DNA of 64,000 nt from Halomarinibacterium sp041392125 (GTDB taxonomy: Bacteria > Bacteroidota > Bacteroidia > Flavobacteriales > Flavobacteriaceae). The stretch spans positions 1 through 64,000 of the forward strand of contig JAWKMR010000005.1 in the NCBI GenBank assembly GCA_041392125.1. The letters run 5' to 3'. The position numbers and the translations under genes were made by a program. This document shows, piece by piece, positions 51,426 through 60,748 of this stretch. Positions within the stretch are counted from its first letter, which is position 1, and each line of letters starts with the position of its first letter. The notes below the pieces were generated by a model. The model searched no databases. It was not told the DNA's origin and saw only the letters and a list, made by a program, of their open reading frames with translations.

Positions 51426-51719
51426 ATGGGAATGCCAGCCGCTAGAATAAACGATTTTCATATTTGCCCAATGGTAAACCCGGGTGGAGTTCCACATGTA
51501 GGTGGTCCTATTTTACCTGCCGGGGAACCAACAGTACTTATTGGTGGAATGCCTGCAGCTCGTGTAGGAGATATGGCTACTTGCACAGGCCCCCCGGATA
51601 GTATTATCATGGGGTCTAGCACCGTATTAATAGGCGGAATGCCTGCAGCGCGATTGGGAGATAGTACTGCCCATGGAGGAACTATTTTGTTAGGAGAATT
51701 CACAGTTTTAATTGGATAA
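51426..51719 (+). CDS. PAAR spike-tip protein (Pvc10/Afp10-like)
   Basis: 97 residues of repeated PAAR motifs: MGMPAARINDFHICPMVNPG, TVLIGGMPAARVGDMATCTG, TVLIGGMPAARLGDSTAHGG. The His/Cys residues that bind the tip metal are present (HICP, ATC, AHGG). It is a bare PAAR domain with no toxin extension. In this locus PAAR precedes gp25, the reverse of the Afp/PVC order. Confidence 0.95.
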   Translation: MGMPAARINDFHICPMVNPGGVPHVGGPILPAGEPTVLIGGMPAARVGDMATCTGPPDSIIMGSSTVLIGGMPAARLGDSTAHGGTILLGEFTVLIG

Positions 51720-51721
51720 GC

Positions 51722-52132
51722 ATGTTAGAGTCAACAGATTTTTTAGGAGAAGGATGGGGGTTTCCACCACATTTCGATAGAAAAACGGGAACCGTAATTA
51801 CCACGATAGCCATAGACGATATCAATAAAAGTTTACACATCCTACTTTCTACTCGTTTGGGGGAGCGTATTATGGTACCGGACTATGGTTGCAATTTGGA
51901 AGAATTACTTTTTCAACCATTGGATATTTCGCTGAAAACCTACATCATCGATTTAATTAAAACGGCCATTTTATACCATGAACCTAGAATAGATGTCACA
52001 AAAATTAAATTGGACGACTCTCAGGAATTAGAAGGAATTATTCAAATTGAGATAGAGTATTTAGTACGGGTTACTAATTCTAGGGGAAATATGGTTTTCC
52101 CTTTTTACAAAAAAGAAGGCACCGAATTATAG
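51722..52132 (+). CDS. gp25-like baseplate wedge protein (Pvc9/Afp9-like)
   Basis: 136 residues with the GPW/gp25 core: DINKSLHILLSTRLGERIMV, PDYGCNLEELLFQPLDISLK, and YHEPRIDVTKIKLDD. The protein joins sheath and baseplate and helps trigger contraction. It is 2 bp from the PAAR gene and 3 bp from the next baseplate gene. Confidence 0.94.
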   Translation: MLESTDFLGEGWGFPPHFDRKTGTVITTIAIDDINKSLHILLSTRLGERIMVPDYGCNLEELLFQPLDISLKTYIIDLIKTAILYHEPRIDVTKIKLDDSQELEGIIQIEIEYLVRVTNSRGNMVFPFYKKEGTEL

Positions 52133-52135
52133 CGT

Positions 52136-55100
52136 ATGGCAAAAAAATGCGATCATAGTTTTTTAACCCTTCACAGCGGGACTGAACAATCACAACGATT
52201 GAAGAAAGCGCTATTGCCTTCCAACTTTAATCTCAATGATTTTTCCATAGAAGAATGGATGGCATTTGCTTTCAATTTTGCGAAAGAAGTAAACTACTTT
52301 TCTACCAATAACGATACTGTCTCTTCCGGAAATTGGGAAGCCTTTTTTATAGAAAAAGAAAGTATTTCCTCATTTGTTTCAGAAATTGAAAAAAATAGCA
52401 GTCTTACCCCTCACCTAACCCTTTTTGTTACCTTCCTAAAATTATTGGAGTTAACAAAAAAACGATTTAATAAAATTACCGAAAGACATCTTCATTTTTA
52501 TTACGAAGAAATTTTACAAATACAAAAAAAAGGACCTACCGAAGATCAAGTACACCTCCTTTTTGAATTAGCCAAAAATGCTGAAAAAGCCTTAATTGAT
52601 AAGGGAACTCTTCTTGAAGCCGGAAAAGATACTTCCGGAAAAAGAATGCAATACACCTTTGATGAAGAACAGGTCTTTAATAAAGCCAAAATTACATCCC
52701 TAAAAAGTGTATATCACCATCGGAAAACAAACAATCTAAATCCATTTGAAACACATGGTATTGTTGCCGCATCTGCTACCAACACTAAAGACGGACTGGA
52801 AGAACCTCTGGAAGAAGGAGATACTTGGCTACCTTTTGGATTTCCCAAATACCATAACAACGAAGTTGCTCTTCCCACAGCAACCCTTGGCTTTGCAATA
52901 GCTGCTCCCAATTTACAACTTAAAGAAGGGCGAAGACTTATACAGTTGGAATATACGTTCAAAAAAAATATCGGTGCAATAAACCTAAGCCAAGCATTGG
53001 CGTGTATTGACATCTACGCGACTGGAGAAAAAGGGTGGTTGGGTCCTTTTACCGCCTCTGAAAGTATTGAAACAGGATATACAAGTACCATAACCGGAAA
53101 GAAATTGACTTTTGCAGTGGAAATTGACAAAACAGAAGAAGCCATTGTTCCTTATGATACTAAGGTTCACAAAGAAAGTTATGTAACGCAGCATCCCCTT
53201 TTGCGTTTTCAAATTAAAACAGAGCTCCCCAATTTTGAAGCGGGATATCTATTATATTCCACATTGCTTGAGAATAACATTGACAAGGTAACAATTGATG
53301 TAAAAGTAACCGGAGTTACTTCACTCTCTTTAAAAAATGACATTGGTACTATCTTGCCCGGTAAACCTTTTTTTCCCTTCGGCACACAGCCTGTAAAACG
53401 CTCCTCCTTTTATGTAGCTTATGAAGAATTGTTTCAAAAAAAATGGAATAGCTTTTCATTAGATACGGTATGGCTTAATACTCCCAATAGCTTCAAAGAT
53501 TATTATGCCGAATATGATAGAGATGACAATGATATTAACGTAACAGGAGATAGCTATTTTACGGCAACCATTTTATTAAATGATAGAGAAACTCTAAAAA
53601 GTATTGATTCGACTTTTGAATTATTTCAAAAAAATGGAGATCTGCATAAAAATCAGTTGTCAGTTTCCAATACTAATTATACCACAGGAGAAAATGGCCC
53701 TTTAAAATTTTCGCTTAACACCCCTTTTTTTCATTCGGAATTTTCAAAAATTTATGCCTTAGAATTATTAGAAAAAGATAACAAGCAACTTCCTAATACC
53801 CCCTACACACCCCAGATAGAATCCATAGAGTTAAGTTATACTGCTTCGCAAGAGGTAAATTTCAAGAACAATACTAAAACAGATAATCTTGCGGAAATTC
53901 AGTTATTTCACATTCATCCGTTTGGGCAATCCGAAACTAAAGAAACCCTTATTCCAACATATTGCAAAGGAGGGGAACTCTATATAGGGTTGGAAGATAC
54001 CGAAGTGCTTCAGCAGGTAACCCTTTTATTTCAATTACTGGAAGGAACCGAAAACCCCTTAACAGAGGCCTATGTTTTTCCGGATAAAATTGAATGGAGT
54101 ATCCTTTCCAAAAATACGTGGGTAGATTTAGACAGCAATCATTTAATAAAAAACGGAACCAACAATTTTCTTAAAACAGGGTTAGTAACCATCGTGATTC
54201 CTAAACATGCAACCACTGAAAATACATTACTCCCCGCAGGATATATCTGGCTACGGGCGAAAACCAATAAAAACTTTGACGCCTTTTGCCAAGTAATTAA
54301 TGTACACGCACAAGTGGGTACAGCCACTTTTTTAAATCAAGAAAATGAGCTTTCACATTTACTAAATGGGCTACCTGCCAATACCATTGCTAAATTAACC
54401 GAACGAGATGCCCTTGTTAAAAAAGTAAGTCAGCCGTATAACTCCTTTGGAGGAAAGCCGGAAGAGACTTCCGAGGGGTATTACAAAAGGGTAAGTGAAC
54501 GCTTACGACATAAAGATCGGGCGATTAATCAATGGGATTACGAGCACCTTATCCTGCAAAAATTCACAGAAGTATATAAAGTAAAGTGTTTAAACCACAC
54601 CCAAGGGGAAAACTATCAAGCACCGGGTTATGTAGATATTGTGGTCATCCCGGATATTGTAGATAACAACGCTTTTGATATTTACCAACCTCGATTAAGC
54701 ACGGCAAAACGTAATGAAATACAAGCCTATATTAACACTTTAAACTCTTTTTTCGTTACTGCCCAAATTATTAATCCGGAGTATGAAGAAATAGAAATAA
54801 CCTGTAAGATAAAGTTTCATAAGGGTTATGATGAGAACTATTACGTAGGTGAAGTAGAGGAAGCTATAAAAAAATATTTATCTCCTTGGGCTTTTGAGGA
54901 AACTAACAGCCTAAACTTTGGCATTACATTTCATCGCAGTAAGATTATTCAATTTTTAGAGCAATTAGTCTATGTTGATTTTTTAGAGGATGTGCAGGTA
55001 AAACACCGAAAAAATGTATTCTCAGCCTATGAAGAAAAAGTAAACGTAATCCCTTCTAGTCCTAAAGCGATATTGGTTTCAGCCAAAAAACATTTTGTTA

Positions 55101-55162
55101 CTGCCATCCAATCTAAGTGCTATTCTCCCACCCCTAAAACAATTACCCCATGCCTACCCTAA
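52136..55162 (+). CDS. Large baseplate protein (Pvc11/Afp11-like, baseplate J)
   Basis: 1008 residues. An N-terminal part of about 110 residues is followed by a helical segment resembling Afp11 N-termini (LTLFVTFLKLLELTKKRFNK, HLHFYYEEILQIQKK), a long beta-rich middle, and a gp6/baseplate-J-like C-terminus (GYYKRVSERLRHKDRAINQW, DYEHLILQKFTEVYKVKC, YVDIVVIPD). It builds the baseplate wedge with the next protein, whose gene it overlaps by 13 bp. Confidence 0.9.
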   Translation: MAKKCDHSFLTLHSGTEQSQRLKKALLPSNFNLNDFSIEEWMAFAFNFAKEVNYFSTNNDTVSSGNWEAFFIEKESISSFVSEIEKNSSLTPHLTLFVTFLKLLELTKKRFNKITERHLHFYYEEILQIQKKGPTEDQVHLLFELAKNAEKALIDKGTLLEAGKDTSGKRMQYTFDEEQVFNKAKITSLKSVYHHRKTNNLNPFETHGIVAASATNTKDGLEEPLEEGDTWLPFGFPKYHNNEVALPTATLGFAIAAPNLQLKEGRRLIQLEYTFKKNIGAINLSQALACIDIYATGEKGWLGPFTASESIETGYTSTITGKKLTFAVEIDKTEEAIVPYDTKVHKESYVTQHPLLRFQIKTELPNFEAGYLLYSTLLENNIDKVTIDVKVTGVTSLSLKNDIGTILPGKPFFPFGTQPVKRSSFYVAYEELFQKKWNSFSLDTVWLNTPNSFKDYYAEYDRDDNDINVTGDSYFTATILLNDRETLKSIDSTFELFQKNGDLHKNQLSVSNTNYTTGENGPLKFSLNTPFFHSEFSKIYALELLEKDNKQLPNTPYTPQIESIELSYTASQEVNFKNNTKTDNLAEIQLFHIHPFGQSETKETLIPTYCKGGELYIGLEDTEVLQQVTLLFQLLEGTENPLTEAYVFPDKIEWSILSKNTWVDLDSNHLIKNGTNNFLKTGLVTIVIPKHATTENTLLPAGYIWLRAKTNKNFDAFCQVINVHAQVGTATFLNQENELSHLLNGLPANTIAKLTERDALVKKVSQPYNSFGGKPEETSEGYYKRVSERLRHKDRAINQWDYEHLILQKFTEVYKVKCLNHTQGENYQAPGYVDIVVIPDIVDNNAFDIYQPRLSTAKRNEIQAYINTLNSFFVTAQIINPEYEEIEITCKIKFHKGYDENYYVGEVEEAIKKYLSPWAFEETNSLNFGITFHRSKIIQFLEQLVYVDFLEDVQVKHRKNVFSAYEEKVNVIPSSPKAILVSAKKHFVTAIQSKCYSPTPKTITPCLP

Positions 55163-57831
55163 GTGTCCATAAAACCATTCCGAAAAATACCGCTACACAG
55201 GATGACTTGGATTTTCACTTTCTGAAAAAGAAGGGAATTGAATACATTGAATCTTTGGGAAGTAACCTCTGGAATGATTACAACTCACACGATCCTGGAA
55301 TTACCATTTTGGAGGTATTGAGCTATGCTATTACCGATTTGGGAAACCGAATAAACCTTCCTGTTGAAGTTCTTTTAGCCGAAGAAAATAACGCCAATTA
55401 TTTAAAAGAACAATTTTTAACTGCAGATAAAGTACTTCCCGTAAAACCCATAACTCCCTTAGATTACAGAAAACTTTTTATTGATATTGAAGGGATTAAA
55501 AATGCATGGCTAAAAAAACATCAAAAAACTATTTATACTAATTGTAAAGATTTTGAAATGGGGTTTCAACCCTTCGAAATTGCTGAAAACAAACAAAAAT
55601 CGTTTGTGTTAAATGGTCTTTACGATGTATTAATTGAACTAGATGAATTGGATACAGAAATATTTGATACCCCGGCAAAAATCAATCAAAAAATTAAGCA
55701 ACTTAAAGAAGAAGTTAGAGCTACCTACCATGCGCACAGAAATCTTTGTGAAGATATTATTTACATTGAAGAAGTAGAGGAACACCCTATAAAAGTGTGT
55801 GCTCAAATAGAATTATTGCCCGAAGCTGATGACGAATATGTTCATGCACTAATTCTGAAAGCAATAGACAATTATTTGTCTCCCAACCTTCGGTTTTACT
55901 CTTTAAAAGAAATGCTCGAAAAGGGCTATACAACTGATGAGATTTACAACGGCCCCCTTTTGAATCATGGCTTTATTGATTCGGAAGAGTTAAAAAAGAC
56001 CGAATTAAAAAAAGAAGTGCGGTTAAGCGACCTTATTGATATTATCCAAAAGATTGAGGGTGTGGATGTAATTCGGGATATTACCATAGACCATTGCAAT
56101 GGCTCAAGCAATGGAACAACTACTTGGACCATTTGTGTGCCCGAAGGTAAAAAACCTGCTCGTTGTGATAAAAGTGCGTTTAGTTATTATAAAGGATTTT
56201 TACCCCTCAACATTAACATGGACGAGGTAAATTCCTTTTTACAACAATTTGAAGAAGCAGAGAATGCCGATATAGTTGCCGTTGCCGCAGAAAGTAAAGA
56301 ACTGGAGCTTCCTACAGCAAACGGAAAAAGTATTGGGAGCTTTACCACGCTGCAAAATGATTTTCCGGAAGTATATGGAATAGGTCCTTCCGGCATGCGA
56401 CCTTCAGCCCCAACCGCAGATAAGGCAAAAGCCAAGCAACTAAAAGGATATTTACTCTTTTTTGACCAAATCTTAGCCACCTATTTTGCACACTTGCAAA
56501 AAGTAAAGGAACTCTATTCCATCAATACAGAACTATTTGATGGCAATGACACCCTAAAATTGAGTTATGCCACCAAAAATATAGACGATATAACCAATAT
56601 ATCGGAGATTTTTCCCGGAAGTTATACCAATACCGAATTAAGCAACATATTACTTTCAGACTTGGATGATACTGTGGCCAGAAGAAATCAAATTTTAGAT
56701 CATTTACTATCGCGTTTTGCAGAAAGTTTTAGTGAATATGCTTTCTTAATGAAACAACTATATGGTGCAAACGTAGATGTAGAGGTTATTGAGGCTAAGA
56801 GTAATTTCTTAAAAACTTACGAGATTATCGGTTGTGAAAGAGGCTTAAGTTTTAATTATTACAAACAACTTCCTGAAAATCTTTGGGACACCACGAATGT
56901 TTCTTCTTTTCAAAAAAGAATTGCCTTACTTACTGGAAATCCGAATTATTCCCGAAGAAATTTCAGTGATGATGCTTTGGAAATTTATGAAGAAGTAGAT
57001 GCTGATGGCTATATTGAATACCGTTTTCGTTTCAGAGACGATTCAGGAACCATTTTAGGCTCCGGAAGTAAACATTATCACTCACTTTCCAAACTCTACG
57101 AAGAAATTTTTAATGTAAAAAATTACGGTCGATTTGAAGAGAATTACGAAATAAAAACTACTGCTTCAGGGAAATTTTATTTCAACTTAACCAATCCTAA
57201 TTTTACAGATGTTACAGACGAACGACACGTAATCGCCAGAAAAATAGCCTATTATAACACACATGTAAATGCCAAAGCAGCTATTGATGCCGTGGTGGCT
57301 TTTATGAACCAATTGCAACCCAATGAAGGAATGTATGTAATAGAGCATATTTTACTTCGTCCCGATGTTACAAAAGATACCATGAACAAAGACTATTTCC
57401 TTCCTATTTGTGAGGATAACTGTGAAAGTTGCGAAGGAATAGACCCCTATTCTTTTCGAGTTTCTATTGTGCTTCCGGGGTGGACCGAGCGTTACAGCAA
57501 TGTCGATTTCAGGAGGTTTATGGAAGATCTCATTCAAAAAGAATTACCCTCTCACATTATGGCAAAAATTTGCTGGATTGGATGGCCCGAAAGCTATGAA
57601 ATGGAACCCGGCGAAGAAAATGAAATGATGGAATTGGAAGAAGCCTATAAAGATTGGTTACTGTCTAAAACCAACAACGGACAAAAACAGCACAAAGCAA
57701 AATTGATGCGTCTCAACAAAATTGTAAGCACCCTTCATACCATTTACCCACAAGGGCGCCTGCACGATTGTGATAACGAAGAAGAACAGCAAAATATCAT
57801 CCTGGGAAGAACCAACCTGGGTATCATTTAA
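55150..57831 (+). CDS. Second large baseplate protein (Pvc12/Afp12-like)
   Basis: 893 residues. The start is followed by WNDYNSHDPGITILEVLSYA and ITDLGNRINLPVEVLLAEEN, the usual beginning of Afp12-type proteins. The middle carries KGYLLFFDQILATYFAHLQK (compare LLFDQLLAN in relatives). The C-terminus has YVIEHILLRPDV, a Cys cluster (CEDNCESCEG) and WTERYSNVDFRRFMEDLIQK. It completes the baseplate wedges. Confidence 0.9.
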   Translation: MPTLSVHKTIPKNTATQDDLDFHFLKKKGIEYIESLGSNLWNDYNSHDPGITILEVLSYAITDLGNRINLPVEVLLAEENNANYLKEQFLTADKVLPVKPITPLDYRKLFIDIEGIKNAWLKKHQKTIYTNCKDFEMGFQPFEIAENKQKSFVLNGLYDVLIELDELDTEIFDTPAKINQKIKQLKEEVRATYHAHRNLCEDIIYIEEVEEHPIKVCAQIELLPEADDEYVHALILKAIDNYLSPNLRFYSLKEMLEKGYTTDEIYNGPLLNHGFIDSEELKKTELKKEVRLSDLIDIIQKIEGVDVIRDITIDHCNGSSNGTTTWTICVPEGKKPARCDKSAFSYYKGFLPLNINMDEVNSFLQQFEEAENADIVAVAAESKELELPTANGKSIGSFTTLQNDFPEVYGIGPSGMRPSAPTADKAKAKQLKGYLLFFDQILATYFAHLQKVKELYSINTELFDGNDTLKLSYATKNIDDITNISEIFPGSYTNTELSNILLSDLDDTVARRNQILDHLLSRFAESFSEYAFLMKQLYGANVDVEVIEAKSNFLKTYEIIGCERGLSFNYYKQLPENLWDTTNVSSFQKRIALLTGNPNYSRRNFSDDALEIYEEVDADGYIEYRFRFRDDSGTILGSGSKHYHSLSKLYEEIFNVKNYGRFEENYEIKTTASGKFYFNLTNPNFTDVTDERHVIARKIAYYNTHVNAKAAIDAVVAFMNQLQPNEGMYVIEHILLRPDVTKDTMNKDYFLPICEDNCESCEGIDPYSFRVSIVLPGWTERYSNVDFRRFMEDLIQKELPSHIMAKICWIGWPESYEMEPGEENEMMELEEAYKDWLLSKTNNGQKQHKAKLMRLNKIVSTLHTIYPQGRLHDCDNEEEQQNIILGRTNLGII

Positions 57832-57842
57832 AATATAGTGTC

Positions 57843-60500
57843 ATGAAAAGCAAATTATTGGAAATCACCCCACAGTACAACTCCTTTGTGGACGACCAGG
57901 TACTCACCTCACACCAGTTAAATGAGTTTATTGAGTACTTTAACGAGCAAGATCGATTAACCCGTATTTGCCTTTCCGGAGTTGGTTTGGTTTGTGGATT
58001 TCAAGTTTCTGTTGGTGCAAATTCTAAAATTACGGTTTCGCAAGGCTGCGGAATTACAACTGATGGAGATTTACTGAAACTGCAAGAAGATGTGGAAGAA
58101 GCTTCAACCAAATCGACTAAAGATTCAAAAAATATTAGTATTGAATCTATTACTTACTCACATTACAAAGAGTTTACCGATGAAAAAGCCAAATATGCAC
58201 ACTTCAAAAATGGAAGCAACACCATAGATTTAGTCGAGCTTATCCCGGAAGACTTGGTTGATCTTGCAGAGCATACACCGCTAACAGGTTTCAATTTAAG
58301 TGATAAAGTAGCCATTTTATACTTGGAGAGCTTTCAAAAAGAACCCAGCATTTGTACAGCTACTAACTGCGATAACCAAGGACAGGAAAATGTACAAAAC
58401 ATCAAAGTTTTATTGGCTTCAAAACAAGATGTTGAAGATGTAATAAACGCAAAAGATTCCATCTATACCAAGCACAACATTTTTGAAGCAGTAGTGAGTC
58501 TTTCTGAAACTGCGATAAACAAAGTGGTGTTAAATTCCGGACTCGGAAATACCAATAATACCAACACCTACGCTTTGATGGCAACCGCTTTCAAAAATAG
58601 TATTACTACTTCAAAAGCAAGCCTTCATCAAAGTTATACCGATTTGTTTGAAAGCTTTTCAGAAATACTATCCATCAATAACGGTACACAAAACACGGTG
58701 TTAAATCAAATAAATAATCTAGATGATTTCACAAATACCGAAAAAGTTCAGTATCGGTACGATTTGGTAAAAGATGTAAGTGATAGTTACAACGAAATAC
58801 TTGCTTTACTCTTACAACTAAAAACCGAATGTTGCCCAAATATTGAAGCTTTTCCGAAGCATTTGTTGTTGGGAAGTTTATTCCCTTCGCAAAATCAATA
58901 TCCGGAATTACGCCACCAATGGTATCCCTCGCCTACCAATACCGAATATGAAACCTATATTAAAAAGGCAAAAAGCTTAGTACAAAGAGTTGCAATTTTG
59001 CTGGATAATTTCTTTTTAGGAAATGAAAGTGTTATTAAAATTACTCCTTCCAAAAGTTGTGGCGCGTTGGGAGAAAAAGCCATTCCGGTTTACTATAATG
59101 TAGATCAATCCCTATTAGCAGCTTGGAACTTCAGTAAAACTGAAAACTTTAAACAGCAATTCAACGTAAGCTATCATACTTCGCTTTTAGCATCAGGATG
59201 GCCAAAAGTTCCATTAACAGTGAACTTAGAATGTTATGATTTTTACCGTATTGAAGGACACTTTGGAAGACCCGGCCTTACCAGTAAGGATTATATTAAT
59301 GATTTAAAAAATACCCACGGACTTGACTTTGACTGTATTCACTTCGACCTCACTACCGAAAAAGATAGCTTTACGGCTTTTGTAAAAAAACACCCATCCT
59401 TAATTCACAAAGCGGGTGTTCCACAAGGGGGTACTTTTGTTTTAATTTCTGAAAATGACGAAGTAAAAGCAGATTACTGTGTAAGCTATAAAATTGTTGC
59501 CGAAGCAAGTGAACAAGGCTGTTGTTCTTTAATGGAATGCACCTTCCCGTGGATTAGCTCTTTAAAATATTTGAATAATCTTTCGCGTAGCTTAAAAGGA
59601 ACTCAAAGTAATAATAGACCTATGCCCGATGACTACGTGCTCCAAGTAATTGAATATAAAATTAATGGAGAAAAACTCATTAGTGGTACCACCACGCTTC
59701 GAATTCCATTAGGGCAAATTTTCTTACGAAGAATGCATGCCATCACCGAAGCATTAAACACTAGATTTAACAAAGGATTGGTCTTCGATTTTAATGAAAG
59801 CCAGAAGCGGTTTGTTATTACACGCGCCAAAGAAGACACCTATGTACTTCGACTGCGAGAAATTTCCATGGGGAATAGTAATCCTGTATATACTTACAGC
59901 AATAGTGGAATGTTTAAAAATAATAAAATATTCCGCCCGGACGCCATGCGCTGTAGAGACTTGAAAGGATATAACGCCAGTTTCTACGAAAAGCTGCAAC
60001 AACAATTAGCTCCCGTTAACAAAGATGATGATTACGGAGCCTTTAATGAAGATTGGAGAAAATGGTATGAGTTAAGAGACAGACTTGTTACAAATACTGA
60101 TATTCAAAATCAGGAATTAACAAGAATGATAACCAATGTAAATCAGCTTCCGCCAGAAATACGAACTATAATTCCAGACCTAAAAGGAACATTTAATGCA
60201 GCAAGTACAACAGGAACTACGTTGAACTTTAAACTTGATGGAGATTGGGTAAATGGTGTTTGGGTAAATGATTTTATGTTAGATCACCACAGAACCAATA
60301 AGAAAAACACCCACGACGATATTGTATTATTTGTCAATTTACGCAAGAAACTTCACAATGAAACCGGAATTACTAAAATGTCTATTTACATTCAAGGTGC
60401 AGACTATTCTTCAGATTTTGATCAAGCAATTGAACAATATAAAGCGTATGCAGATTTCTATTTTGGAAACCCAACAGGCGAAAATGCAATTTCTATATGA
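57843..60500 (+). CDS. Very large unrecognised eCIS protein, 885 aa (baseplate/fibre-network candidate)
   Basis: 885 residues, no signal peptide. The N-terminal about 90 residues have a baseplate/fibre-attachment look: YNSFVDDQVLTSHQLNEFIE, then RLTRICLSGVGLVCGFQVSV, then SQGCGITTDGDLL, a pattern (loop, GVGLV.G..V, GxGITxDG) seen in phage tail-fibre and wedge proteins. The rest is mixed helical and beta with several Cys pairs and no known enzyme motif. It sits where Afp/PVC encode the fibre (Pvc13). I cannot assign it to a family; a structural role at the baseplate is the best inference. Confidence 0.7.
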   Translation: MKSKLLEITPQYNSFVDDQVLTSHQLNEFIEYFNEQDRLTRICLSGVGLVCGFQVSVGANSKITVSQGCGITTDGDLLKLQEDVEEASTKSTKDSKNISIESITYSHYKEFTDEKAKYAHFKNGSNTIDLVELIPEDLVDLAEHTPLTGFNLSDKVAILYLESFQKEPSICTATNCDNQGQENVQNIKVLLASKQDVEDVINAKDSIYTKHNIFEAVVSLSETAINKVVLNSGLGNTNNTNTYALMATAFKNSITTSKASLHQSYTDLFESFSEILSINNGTQNTVLNQINNLDDFTNTEKVQYRYDLVKDVSDSYNEILALLLQLKTECCPNIEAFPKHLLLGSLFPSQNQYPELRHQWYPSPTNTEYETYIKKAKSLVQRVAILLDNFFLGNESVIKITPSKSCGALGEKAIPVYYNVDQSLLAAWNFSKTENFKQQFNVSYHTSLLASGWPKVPLTVNLECYDFYRIEGHFGRPGLTSKDYINDLKNTHGLDFDCIHFDLTTEKDSFTAFVKKHPSLIHKAGVPQGGTFVLISENDEVKADYCVSYKIVAEASEQGCCSLMECTFPWISSLKYLNNLSRSLKGTQSNNRPMPDDYVLQVIEYKINGEKLISGTTTLRIPLGQIFLRRMHAITEALNTRFNKGLVFDFNESQKRFVITRAKEDTYVLRLREISMGNSNPVYTYSNSGMFKNNKIFRPDAMRCRDLKGYNASFYEKLQQQLAPVNKDDDYGAFNEDWRKWYELRDRLVTNTDIQNQELTRMITNVNQLPPEIRTIIPDLKGTFNAASTTGTTLNFKLDGDWVNGVWVNDFMLDHHRTNKKNTHDDIVLFVNLRKKLHNETGITKMSIYIQGADYSSDFDQAIEQYKAYADFYFGNPTGENAISI

Positions 60501-60709
60501 GAACTGAAATAATCAATAAGGAAAGCAATAAAAATAAGAAAGGGTATCAGTCGGTTAAATTGTACATTCCGAATGATACCCTTATGGGTCTACGCACTAA
60601 AACTTTTGACTATACTAATAAGGAAAGAAGGAGAAAAATACTACCTGCCTGCACTCACGTTTTAACCAATCACCTCAATGAACTTAACAACCCAGTAATT
60701 CATCTCTGA
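60497..60709 (+). CDS. Small basic hypothetical protein, 70 aa
   Basis: 70 residues, Lys/Asn-rich, no TM segment: NKKGYQSVKLYIPNDTLMGL, then KTFDYTNKERRRKILPAC. Its ATG overlaps the preceding stop (ATGA), suggesting coupling. No family is recognised. It precedes the tape-measure gene by 39 bp. It may be a real small eCIS component or a chance ORF in an AT-rich stretch. Confidence 0.45.
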   Translation: MRTEIINKESNKNKKGYQSVKLYIPNDTLMGLRTKTFDYTNKERRRKILPACTHVLTNHLNELNNPVIHL

Positions 60710-60748
60710 ATCGTTTTATAAATGTACAAAAAATAAATTAAAAAACAA

